The notes under the pieces are model-generated. The model worked only from the letters and a program-made list of their open reading frames with translations, was not told where the DNA came from and did not search any database. The position numbers and the translations under genes were made by a program. DNA of 27,622 nucleotides from Bacteroidota bacterium (GTDB lineage Bacteria > Bacteroidota > Bacteroidia > Flavobacteriales > Flavobacteriaceae): assembly GCA_023457535.1 (NCBI GenBank), contig JAEWLN010000008.1, forward strand, positions 1 through 27,622, written 5' to 3'. Position 1 is the first letter of the stretch; each line of letters opens with the position of its first letter. Below are positions 8,949-15,955 of the stretch, one piece after another.

Positions 8949-10658
8949 ATGAAAAACAAGGTCAATAAAATATCCCTACTTTTTATTATTATCTTGATGT
9001 TTCTGGCTTTCGCAAGTCATAAACTATTGGCCTACCTCACTTCCGAGGATAATTCCGGTACATTTCACCTGGCTGTTACACTGGTGATTATTCTGGTATC
9101 GGGCGCGGTGTTCAACTATACCATCACGCGCAACAACGAGCGCAACAACAAGATTTTCGACAAACTCAAGCGCAACAATGACGAGATCCGCGAATCGAAC
9201 GAACGCTACGATATCGTGGCCAAGGCGACCAGCGATACGATCTGGGACTGGAAAATCCAACAGGATCATTTTATCTGGAACAAAGGGATTCAGGGAATTT
9301 TTGGCTATAAGAAGGAGGAAGTGGGCAACACGTCCAAGTGGTGGTTCGATCGGATCCATCCCGAAGATTCCATAAAGATGTCTATCAAACTCTACTCCTT
9401 TATTGAACAAAAAACAGAGAAATGGCAGGACGAATACCGGTTCAAATGCGCCGACGGCACGTATAAATACGTATTCGACCGGGGATTTTTGGTCAAAGAT
9501 GAGCAAGGCAATGCCATACGGATGATTGGAGCGATACAGGACATCACGCGCCAAAAAGAAGAGGAACAGCGACTCAAGCTGCTCGAAACCGTCATTACGC
9601 AAACCAAAGATTCGGTCATCATTACCGAATCGGAAAAAGCCAATAAAGGGATCCCGAAGATCGTGTTCGTCAATCCGGCGTTTACGGAAATGACGGGGTA
9701 TCAGTCGAGCGAAGTAATCGGAAAATCGCCGACGGTGTTCATGGGGCGTCAATCGGTCAAAAACGACATGCAGCAATTGTCGCAGGCGTTGCGCAAAAAG
9801 GAGGAGTTCAAATTTGAAACGATCAACGAGCGCAAGGACGGCGAGGAATATTGGATTAGTTTTTCGATGATCCCGATTACCAATGGCGAAGGCGACCATT
9901 CGCACTGGATCTCGATCCAACGCGATATTACTGAAGAAAAGCGACGGGAAAAAGAACGCGAACAACTCATTCGCGAACTGACCCAGAACAACAAGGATTT
10001 AAAGCAATTTTCGTACATTACATCGCACAATCTGCGCGCACCGCTATCAAACCTTACCGGATTGCTTAACTTGATGCAGGACATTCCGGTAGACAATCCG
10101 GATCTGAAAGAAATTCTCAACGGATTTTCGACCTCGACGCATTTGCTCAACGAAACCATCAATGATTTGGTCAAGGTGGTCATCATTAAGGACAATCCGT
10201 CGATCCAGAAAGAGGAAGTACTTATCAAGGACGTTTTCGAGAACGTGTTCAACCAGCTCAGCTTTTTAATCAGCCTGCACAAACCGATCTTAAAGATCGA
10301 ACTTGAAAAGGTCACGATCCTCAATATCAACAAAGCTTATCTGGAGAGTATTTTACTCAATCTATTTACAAATGCGATTAAATACCGCTCTCCTAAGCGC
10401 ACTTTGCGTATTTTTGTGTCTTCTAAGGAAGCGGGCGATGAAATTACGCTGATTTTTAAAGACAATGGCATCGGGATCGACCTTGAGCGCAACCGCGACA
10501 AGATTTTCGGGCTTTACCAGCGTTTTCACAATTATCCGGACAGTAAAGGACTCGGACTTTACCTGGTCAAATCGCAGGTCGAAACGATGGGCGGCAGCAT
10601 CCAGGTAGAGAGCGAAGTAGACAAAGGCACCACATTTACATTAACTTTTAAAAAATAA
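8949..10658 (+). CDS. PAS domain sensor histidine kinase
   Basis: A 569-residue membrane histidine kinase. Two N-terminal transmembrane segments (about 8-28 and 40-60) have only a short loop between them, so sensing is probably cytoplasmic or within the membrane. Two PAS domains follow: about 80-200 (SDTIWDWKIQ, FGYKKEEV, WWFDRIHPED, GAIQDIT) and about 205-335 (FVNPAFTEMTGYQSSEVIGK, SIQRDITEEK), each closed by a PAC-type strand. The dimerisation domain has its phosphoacceptor at His360 in SHNLRAP. The ATPase domain has the N box (NLFTNAIKY), DNGIGID and GLGLYLVK. The ligand or cofactor of the PAS domains cannot be told from sequence. A receiver-only regulator starts 6 bases after the stop and is the natural partner. 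Confidence 0.95.
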   Translation: MKNKVNKISLLFIIILMFLAFASHKLLAYLTSEDNSGTFHLAVTLVIILVSGAVFNYTITRNNERNNKIFDKLKRNNDEIRESNERYDIVAKATSDTIWDWKIQQDHFIWNKGIQGIFGYKKEEVGNTSKWWFDRIHPEDSIKMSIKLYSFIEQKTEKWQDEYRFKCADGTYKYVFDRGFLVKDEQGNAIRMIGAIQDITRQKEEEQRLKLLETVITQTKDSVIITESEKANKGIPKIVFVNPAFTEMTGYQSSEVIGKSPTVFMGRQSVKNDMQQLSQALRKKEEFKFETINERKDGEEYWISFSMIPITNGEGDHSHWISIQRDITEEKRREKEREQLIRELTQNNKDLKQFSYITSHNLRAPLSNLTGLLNLMQDIPVDNPDLKEILNGFSTSTHLLNETINDLVKVVIIKDNPSIQKEEVLIKDVFENVFNQLSFLISLHKPILKIELEKVTILNINKAYLESILLNLFTNAIKYRSPKRTLRIFVSSKEAGDEITLIFKDNGIGIDLERNRDKIFGLYQRFHNYPDSKGLGLYLVKSQVETMGGSIQVESEVDKGTTFTLTFKK

Positions 10659-10664
10659 AACCTA

Positions 10665-11075
10665 ATGCTCGATTTGATTTTATGCGTAGACGACGACCCG
10701 ATAACACTGATGTTATGCAAAATGGTCATCGCTAAATCTTCCTTTGCCCAGGAGGTGCTCACGGCGCAGAACGGCGAGGAAGCCATAAACTACTTTGACG
10801 ATTTGAAATTAAACAACCTCGGAAATGACATTGCGCGATACCCTCAGCTAATATTTCTCGACCTAAACATGCCTGTGATGGGCGGCTGGGAATTTCTGGA
10901 CGAATTTACCAAACCGGAATACGCTGATGTGTTCAGGAATACGAAAGTGATTGTGTTGTCTTCGACGATCGATCCGCGCGATATCAACAAGTCAAAAACC
11001 TACCCGATGGTCATCGATTTTATGTCCAAGCCGATCACCAAGGAAATGCTCGAAGATTTAAAGCAGATATTTTAA
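10665..11075 (+). CDS. Single-domain (CheY-like) response regulator
   Basis: A 136-residue protein consisting of one receiver domain and no output domain. The acidic pocket is at Asp9-Asp11 (CVDDDP), the phosphoacceptor is Asp66 (FLDLNMPVMGG), a conserved Ser lies at 99-100 (VLSST) and Lys122 is in MSKPIT. It is six bases downstream of the PAS kinase and ends just before a terminator, so the two form a compact operon. Regulators of this kind act by protein contact or as a phosphorelay intermediate. The downstream target is not visible in the window. Confidence 0.93.
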   Translation: MLDLILCVDDDPITLMLCKMVIAKSSFAQEVLTAQNGEEAINYFDDLKLNNLGNDIARYPQLIFLDLNMPVMGGWEFLDEFTKPEYADVFRNTKVIVLSSTIDPRDINKSKTYPMVIDFMSKPITKEMLEDLKQIF

Positions 11076-11093
11076 ACCTAAAATATATCCCAT

Positions 11094-11124
11094 AAAAAAG
11101 GCGCCCTGATGGAGCGCCTTTTTT
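11094..11124. terminator. Bidirectional terminator between the response regulator and rpsT
   Basis: The stem GGCGC/GCGCC (11100-11104 with 11114-11118) is flanked by six A on the left and six T on the right. It is therefore an intrinsic terminator read from either side and serves the two convergent genes. Confidence 0.9.
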
Positions 11125-11147
11125 ATAATATATAACTAAAATTGCGA

Positions 11148-11399
11148 TTACAATTTGGTAACGTGCTTGGTCAATTTTGACTTCAGGTTAGACGCCTTGT
11201 TATCGTGAATGATATTTTTCTTGGCCAGTTTGTCGATCATAGAAATTACGGTTGACAATTTAGCAGCAGCATCTGACTTGTCTGTAGCCAAACGCAACGC
11301 TTTAATCGCATTACGCGTAGTTTTGTGTTGGTATCTGTTCAACACTCTTTTCTTTTCGTTGCTTCTGATTCTCTTTAAAGCTGACTTATGATTTGCCAT
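11148..11399 (-). CDS. rpsT: 30S ribosomal protein S20
   Basis: An 83-residue basic protein starting MANHKSALKRIRSNEKKRVLN, the signature of bacterial S20, which binds 16S rRNA early in small-subunit assembly. It has the usual Lys/Arg-rich helices (NAIKALRLA, MIDKLAKKNIIHDNKASNLKSKL) and a normal length. It starts 27 bases after the end of a tRNA-Glu gene on the same strand, with no clear -7 box between them. It may therefore share a transcript with the tRNA genes and be released by tRNA processing. Confidence 0.98.
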   Translation of the reverse strand: MANHKSALKRIRSNEKKRVLNRYQHKTTRNAIKALRLATDKSDAAAKLSTVISMIDKLAKKNIIHDNKASNLKSKLTKHVTKL

Positions 11400-11426
11400 T
11401 TTTTGTTGTAATGTATTTTATGATTG

Positions 11427-11498
11427 TAGTCCGTAGGGGAATCGAACCCCTGTTACCAGGATGAAAACCTGGCGTCCTAACCCCTAGACGAACGGACC
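11427..11498 (-). tRNA. tRNA-Glu (anticodon TTC), copy 1
   Basis: A 72-base cloverleaf: acceptor GGTCCGT with ACGGACT (first pair G-T), anticodon stem CCAGG/CCTGG around the loop TTTTCAT (anticodon TTC), T arm AGGGG-TTCGATT-CCCCT, discriminator A. The CCA end is not encoded, as usual in Bacteroidota. It is the second of two tandem genes on the minus strand, just before rpsT. Confidence 0.97.
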
Positions 11499-11557
11499 AT
11501 TATTCCTCTAGTTCGGTTTAATTTTTCAATTCCAATGTAATGCTGAACTTTGAATTG

Positions 11558-11629
11558 TAGCCCGTGGGGGAATCGAACCCCCCTTACCAGGATGAAAACC
11601 TGGCGTCCTAACCGATAGACGAACGGGCC
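11558..11629 (-). tRNA. tRNA-Glu (anticodon TTC), copy 2
   Basis: A 72-base cloverleaf with acceptor GGCCCGT/ACGGGCT, the same anticodon arm as copy 1, T arm GGGGG-TTCGATT-CCCCC and discriminator A; no CCA is encoded. Differences from copy 1 in the acceptor and T stems are compensated pairs, so both look functional. Fifty-nine bases separate the copies; this one is promoter-proximal. Confidence 0.97.
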
Positions 11630-11648
11630 AACTGCTGTAATGCGGATG

Positions 11649-11678
11649 CAAAGATACAGCTATTTTTTATTCGCGCAA
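11649..11678 (-). promoter_or_regulatory. Promoter of the tRNA-Glu pair (and possibly rpsT)
   Basis: On the minus strand TTG (11676-11678), a 19-base spacer and TATCTTTG (11649-11656) match the flavobacterial promoter pattern TTG-N17-23-TAnnTTTG. It ends 19 bases before the first tRNA. This is the best complete promoter in the window. Confidence 0.75.
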
Positions 11679-11706
11679 GAGACAGCGCATTTTTTTTTAT
11701 AATTTT

Positions 11707-13185
11707 TTAATAGGCCTTGGCAAACAGCACACGACCCTCAGACGGCTTACCCGTCAACACGCAATTACCGGCCTCTTTTTTGCGGTCCAGCGGCACGCAG
11801 CGGATCGTTGCTTTGGTCAATTCTTTGATCTTTTCCTCGGTTTCAGGCGTGCCATCCCAGTGCGCTGAAACAAAGCCGCCTTTGAGTTCCAAAACGTCTT
11901 TGAATTCATCGAAACCAGACACCTCAGTAATATGGCTGTCGCGGTATTCGAACGCCCGGTTGTACAAATCGCTTTGGATTTGCGTCAATAATGCGTCAAT
12001 ATGCGCTACGATGCCTTCTTTGGCGATAATTTCTTTGGTCAACGTGTCGCGTCGAGCCACTTCAAATGTGCCGTTCTCAAGATCGTTTGGCCCGATAGCA
12101 ATACGCACAGGCACTCCTTTGAGCTCGTATTCGTTGAATTTAAAGCCGGGTTTAAGCGTAGTGCGATCATCATATTTTACGGAAATACGCAACTTTTTAA
12201 ATTGCGCGACCAATTCGGCGGCTACCTGGCTGATCGCTTCAAGTTGTTTGTCGGTTCGATGGATTGGTACGATAACGACCTGGATTGGCGCCAGATTAGG
12301 CGGCAACACCAAGCCCTTGTCATCGGAGTGCGTCATGACAAGCGCCCCCATCAAACGCGTCGAAACGCCCCATGAGGTACCCCAAACATATTCCTGCTTT
12401 CCTTCTGCGTTGGCAAATTTAACATCGAACGCCTTTGCGAAATTCTGTCCGAGAAAATGCGACGTGCCCGCCTGAAGCGCTTTACCATCCTGCATGAGCG
12501 CCTCGATGCAGTAGGTTTCCTCGGCCCCTGCAAATCGTTCGTTGGCCGTTTTAAGCCCTTTGATGACGGGAATCGCCATGAAATTTTCGACGAAATCGGC
12601 GTAGACATTCATCATTTTTTCAGTTTCGGCGATCGCCTCCTGTCGGGTAGCATGCGCCGTGTGGCCTTCCTGCCACAAAAATTCGGCGGTACGCAAAAAC
12701 AAACGCGTACGCATTTCCCATCGCACGACGTTGGCCCACTGATTGATCAGCAAAGGCAAATCGCGGTAGGACTGCACCCAGCCTTTGTAGGTAGACCAGA
12801 TGATGGCTTCGCTCGTGGGGCGCACAATGAGCTCCTCTTCGAGTTTGGCATTGGGATCGACCATTAATTTACCCGGTTTGCTTTCGTCGTTTTTAAGGCG
12901 GTAATGCGTAACGATGGCGCACTCTTTGGCAAAACCTTCGGCGTTTTTCTCTTCGGCCTCAAACATGCTTTTGGGCACGAACAACGGGAAGTAGGCGTTA
13001 CTGTGTCCGGTTTCCTTGAACATACGGTCCAATTCGGCCTGCATCTTTTCCCAAATCGCATAGCCATACGGCTTGATGACCATACAGCCACGAACACCGG
13101 AATTTTCAGCCAGATCGGCCTTCACCACCAGTTCGTTATACCATTTGGAATAGTCCTCTTCTCTTGTCGTCAGGTTCTTGCTCAT
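11707..13185 (-). CDS. proS: Prolyl-tRNA synthetase, archaeal/eukaryotic type
   Basis: A 492-residue class II synthetase that charges tRNA-Pro. Residues follow the short ProRS type: VRPTSEAIIW at 121-130, motif 2 region RWEMRTRLFLRTAEF from 155, TSHFLGQNF at 241-249, and motif 3 GTSWGVSTRLMGALVMTHSDD from 269. The anticodon-binding domain runs from about 300 to 400, and the C-terminal domain ends in VLFAKAY. There is no insertion (INS) editing domain between motifs 2 and 3, as expected for this type. In related enzymes the C-terminal domain binds zinc through four Cys. Here only Cys475 of those positions appears kept, with Asp444, Thr449 and Thr478 at the others; this comparison is from memory. 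No intrinsic terminator follows on the minus strand. Confidence 0.97.
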   Translation of the reverse strand: MSKNLTTREEDYSKWYNELVVKADLAENSGVRGCMVIKPYGYAIWEKMQAELDRMFKETGHSNAYFPLFVPKSMFEAEEKNAEGFAKECAIVTHYRLKNDESKPGKLMVDPNAKLEEELIVRPTSEAIIWSTYKGWVQSYRDLPLLINQWANVVRWEMRTRLFLRTAEFLWQEGHTAHATRQEAIAETEKMMNVYADFVENFMAIPVIKGLKTANERFAGAEETYCIEALMQDGKALQAGTSHFLGQNFAKAFDVKFANAEGKQEYVWGTSWGVSTRLMGALVMTHSDDKGLVLPPNLAPIQVVIVPIHRTDKQLEAISQVAAELVAQFKKLRISVKYDDRTTLKPGFKFNEYELKGVPVRIAIGPNDLENGTFEVARRDTLTKEIIAKEGIVAHIDALLTQIQSDLYNRAFEYRDSHITEVSGFDEFKDVLELKGGFVSAHWDGTPETEEKIKELTKATIRCVPLDRKKEAGNCVLTGKPSEGRVLFAKAY

Positions 13186-13237
13186 AGCGTTTCTTTTGGC
13201 ACAAAAATTGTTTGATTTCTTTAACTAAATAGTTCAG

Positions 13238-13265
13238 CAAAACTAACTATTTTTGTATAGTCCAA
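13238..13265 (-). promoter_or_regulatory. proS promoter
   Basis: On the minus strand TTG (13263-13265), 17 bases, then TAGTTTTG (13238-13245) fits the TTG / TAnnTTTG pattern, 52 bases before the start codon. The -7 box is next to that of the divergent lipoprotein gene. Confidence 0.55.
13248..13255 (+). promoter_or_regulatory. -7 box of the lipoprotein gene
   Basis: TATTTTTG matches TAnnTTTG and lies 29 bases before the ATG at 13285. No TTG stands at a suitable distance upstream. It is inside the spacer of the divergent proS promoter, so the two polymerases could not bind together. Confidence 0.45.
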
Positions 13266-13284
13266 CAATAAATTGCTACAGATT

Positions 13285-14250
13285 ATGAAAACCCACTTTT
13301 CTACACTACGCGTTTCTGTCTATTCTACGTTGGGACTTTTTAGTATTCTACTGACTTCCTGCGGTTCATCGCAAAGCACAACGTACAATGACCGTGACGG
13401 CATTTATGGCGCGACGGCCAACTCAAATGCACCGCGACAGGCTTCACAAGGCACTCAATACAAAGAATATTTCGGCTCTTTGCAGCAAAGTAACGAGCCG
13501 GACCAGATATTCACCGACGTAGAAAACTATCGTTCCGACAGTTATGACAACGCCCAGAACCCCAACACAGGCTACGATTCGTCTTACGGCGGATGGGGCA
13601 GCAACCCGGATAACGTCACGGTCAACATCTACGACAACAGTTGGGGCGGTTGGGGTTGGAACAATTACTGGTACTCAGGTTATTGGGGCTGGAACCTCGG
13701 CTGGGGTTGGAATTCCTGGTACGGTCCGGCTTACTACGGATGGGGCTTCTCCCCTTATCCCTACTACGCTTACGGTTACGGCGGCTGGCAATACTATTAC
13801 CCCTACGGTTACGGTTATGCGCCTTATTATAATGGATATGCTTATTCCAACGGACGCCGTTCCTCCGGATACCGCAATGTCATCTCCACCGGAGGCCGCA
13901 GCAATGCCTATTACAACACGCCACGCGGATCGCGAAACAGTTCACCAACCAATGCGACGCGAACGCCAAGCAGCACCCGATACTCTACTTACAACACGCC
14001 ACGAACCGGCAATATTCGCACGACGCCGTCAAACAGCAACACGCGCGAATACAACACTGCGCCAAGAGGTAATGTGCGTACGCAACCACAGAACAGCGCC
14101 CCGCGCAACAACAGTTCGGTGCGCAATTACGGAAATCAGGCGCCGCGAAACAACAATTACACCCCATCAAGTGCACCTTCCCGCTCATCAGGCGGTGGCG
14201 GCGGTAATTACAGTGGCGGCGGAAGATCCGGCGGCGGTGGCAGACGATAA
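13285..14250 (+). CDS. Gly/Tyr/Trp-rich lipoprotein of unknown function
   Basis: I do not recognise a functional family. The ATG at 13285 gives 321 residues; an in-frame TTG at 13273 would add four and is less likely. The N-terminus is a lipoprotein signal with lipobox LTSC and Cys26 as the lipidated residue. Three parts follow. Residues about 27-105 are polar. Residues about 105-190 are very rich in Gly, Trp and Tyr (WGGWGWNNYW, GYGYAPYYNGY). The remaining part is low in hydrophobics and rich in Ser, Asn, Arg, Thr and Pro, ending in a Gly-rich basic tail (SGGGRSGGGGRR). This composition suggests a disordered, self-associating envelope protein, which is inference. A terminator follows directly. 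Confidence 0.85.
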   Translation: MKTHFSTLRVSVYSTLGLFSILLTSCGSSQSTTYNDRDGIYGATANSNAPRQASQGTQYKEYFGSLQQSNEPDQIFTDVENYRSDSYDNAQNPNTGYDSSYGGWGSNPDNVTVNIYDNSWGGWGWNNYWYSGYWGWNLGWGWNSWYGPAYYGWGFSPYPYYAYGYGGWQYYYPYGYGYAPYYNGYAYSNGRRSSGYRNVISTGGRSNAYYNTPRGSRNSSPTNATRTPSSTRYSTYNTPRTGNIRTTPSNSNTREYNTAPRGNVRTQPQNSAPRNNSSVRNYGNQAPRNNNYTPSSAPSRSSGGGGGNYSGGGRSGGGGRR

Positions 14251-14263
14251 TCAACTATTTCAG

Positions 14264-14303
14264 ATACCTATGATTTGACCCGTTCGACCATAGGTATTTT
14301 TTT
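14264..14303 (+). terminator. Terminator after the lipoprotein gene
   Basis: The perfect 9-base stem ATACCTATG/CATAGGTAT (14264-14272 with 14289-14297) has a 16-base loop and is followed by a T-run (14297-14303). It sits 14 bases after the lipoprotein stop and 14 bases before the next start, so the following gene needs its own promoter or read-through; I see no clear -7 box there. Confidence 0.8.
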
Positions 14304-14317
14304 GAAAATTTTTAATC

Positions 14318-15823
14318 ATGAAAAAGCAATTCCTCATTTTACTTGTGGGCCTTGCGTGCGCAACAGCCACCGCCCAAGACGTAACCGACGCATTGCGTTA
14401 CGCTCAGGAAAACATCAATGGTACGGCGCGTTTTCGGGCCATGAGCGGTGCCTTTGGTGCCATTGGCGGTGATCTTTCTGCCATTAATGTCAACCCGGCC
14501 GGATCGGCGGTGTTTGCGGGCAGCCAGGTCGGGGTTTCGTTGAGCAATTACAACACCAAAAACAAATCGAGCTATTTTGGGAACAAAACGTCGGACTCGG
14601 ATATTGCATTCGACCTAAACCAGGCCGGTGCGGTATTCGTACTGCACAATCCGACGGAAAACACGGGTTGGAAAAAATTCGCGCTATCAGTCAATTACGA
14701 CAACACCAATCGGTTTGACAATGCTTTTTTCACGGCCGGAGTCAACACAAACCGGTCTGTAGCCGATTATTTTTTGAGTTACGCAAACCAGCTCGGATTA
14801 TCGGCAGGATTTTACGGCCAGGCCTATTTCGACCAGCTCAGCTTTCGTGAACGACAGGCTTTTTTGGGTTATGATGCATACATTATCGACCCGATGGGCG
14901 GCGATTTAAACAGTTCGCAATTTATTTCCAACGTTCCCGCAGGCAGTTATGCCCAAGATAATTTTACCCAAACCACCGGTTATAATGGAAAAGTAACCGT
15001 AAATGCGGCGACGGCTTACAATGACCGATTCTTTATCGGGATCAACCTCAACGCTTATTTCAACGAGTTCACGCGCTCTTCGAGTTTTTACGAAGAGAAC
15101 AACAATCCGGGCCTTACCGGGCGACCGAGCGTGCGCAGCATCACTTTTGACCAATACACACACAGCTACGGCAACGGGTTTTCCCTACAGTTGGGCGGAA
15201 TTGCCAAGATTACCAATTCGCTTCGGGCAGGACTTTCTTACCAATCGCCAACGTGGTATGAATTTAATGACGAGTCGTGGCAAATCGTATACAGCAATGG
15301 CAGCAATTACGGCAATGGATCCGATGCCGCACAAACGCAGTCCAACCTTCTCGTGCTTTACGAGCCGTATAATTTGCGCACACCGGGCAAGTTTACGGGA
15401 AGTTTGGGTTATGTATTTGGAAAAACAGCCATCCTGAGCGCCGATTATTCGATCACCGATTACAGCAAAACGCGGTTTCGTCCCGGCGACGATTATTTCA
15501 GGCCGGTGAACAGCTTTATGTCAAACCAACTCGACATGGCCGGCGAGTTACGCATCGGTGCCGAGGTTCGCGCCAGGCAATGGAGTTTCCGCGGCGGGTT
15601 CCGATACGAAGAAAGCCCTTATAAAAACGCTACCACCTTGGGCGACCTGACGAGTTTCTCTGCCGGATTCGGATACCAGTTCCCGCGCACGCGAATGGAT
15701 TTTGCGTACACTTTCATACAGCGCGAATCCCGGCAAGGCTTATTTTCGCAAGGACTTACAGACCCTGTCATCAATGATGCCATCAACAACAACCTCACGA
15801 TGAGCGTCATTTTTGAACTCTGA
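14318..15823 (+). CDS. FadL/OmpP1-like outer membrane transport protein
   Basis: A 501-residue beta-barrel protein with a signal peptide MKKQFLILLVGLACATATAQ. The mature N-terminus contains ALRYAQENINGTARFRAMSG followed by GGDLSAINVNPAGSAVF, the hallmark of the OmpP1/FadL/TodX family, in which this stretch forms the N-terminal plug region. The rest is alternating strands with many aromatic ends (DNTNRFDNAFFTAGV, LSADYSITDYSKTRF, SFSAGFGYQFPRTRMDFAYT) and an amphipathic terminal strand LTMSVIFEL. FadL relatives carry hydrophobic molecules across the outer membrane. Flavobacterial members are sometimes labelled hemin receptors without strong evidence, so the substrate is open. Confidence 0.9.
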   Translation: MKKQFLILLVGLACATATAQDVTDALRYAQENINGTARFRAMSGAFGAIGGDLSAINVNPAGSAVFAGSQVGVSLSNYNTKNKSSYFGNKTSDSDIAFDLNQAGAVFVLHNPTENTGWKKFALSVNYDNTNRFDNAFFTAGVNTNRSVADYFLSYANQLGLSAGFYGQAYFDQLSFRERQAFLGYDAYIIDPMGGDLNSSQFISNVPAGSYAQDNFTQTTGYNGKVTVNAATAYNDRFFIGINLNAYFNEFTRSSSFYEENNNPGLTGRPSVRSITFDQYTHSYGNGFSLQLGGIAKITNSLRAGLSYQSPTWYEFNDESWQIVYSNGSNYGNGSDAAQTQSNLLVLYEPYNLRTPGKFTGSLGYVFGKTAILSADYSITDYSKTRFRPGDDYFRPVNSFMSNQLDMAGELRIGAEVRARQWSFRGGFRYEESPYKNATTLGDLTSFSAGFGYQFPRTRMDFAYTFIQRESRQGLFSQGLTDPVINDAINNNLTMSVIFEL

Positions 15824-15836
15824 CAACAAACCACAC

Positions 15837-15865
15837 AGGCCGCTACCGCAACAGCGGCCTTTTTG
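15837..15865 (+). terminator. Terminator of the FadL-like gene
   Basis: The perfect 8-base stem AGGCCGCT/AGCGGCCT (15837-15844 with 15853-15860) with an 8-base loop runs into TTTTT. It starts 13 bases after the stop codon. Confidence 0.92.
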
Positions 15866-15911
15866 TTTCATAAAATTTGCCCAAACGCATCGCGGGGCGA
15901 AATAAATAGCG

Positions 15912-15919
15912 TACTTTTG
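15912..15919 (+). promoter_or_regulatory. rimO promoter, -7 box
   Basis: TACTTTTG matches TAnnTTTG exactly, 36 bases before the ATG at 15956. It lies downstream of an in-frame alternative start at 15863, which is therefore rejected. No TTG occurs at the right distance upstream. Confidence 0.55.
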
Positions 15920-15955
15920 CACGCTCAAATCACAAAAGTTCATCCGTTTAAATAC

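Noticed and set aside
11669..11699. GCGC hairpin followed by a T-run, read on the plus strand
   Set aside because: The stem has only four strong pairs and no plus-strand gene ends before it. On the minus strand, where proS ends, it has no T-run.
13544..14278. Open frame of 244 residues in another plus frame of the lipoprotein gene
   Set aside because: It results from the repetitive codon pattern of the Gly/Tyr-rich region. It has no signal peptide and crosses into the terminator hairpin.
15863..15955. Possible 31-residue N-terminal extension of RimO
   Set aside because: It begins inside the terminator of the previous gene and upstream of the rimO -7 box.
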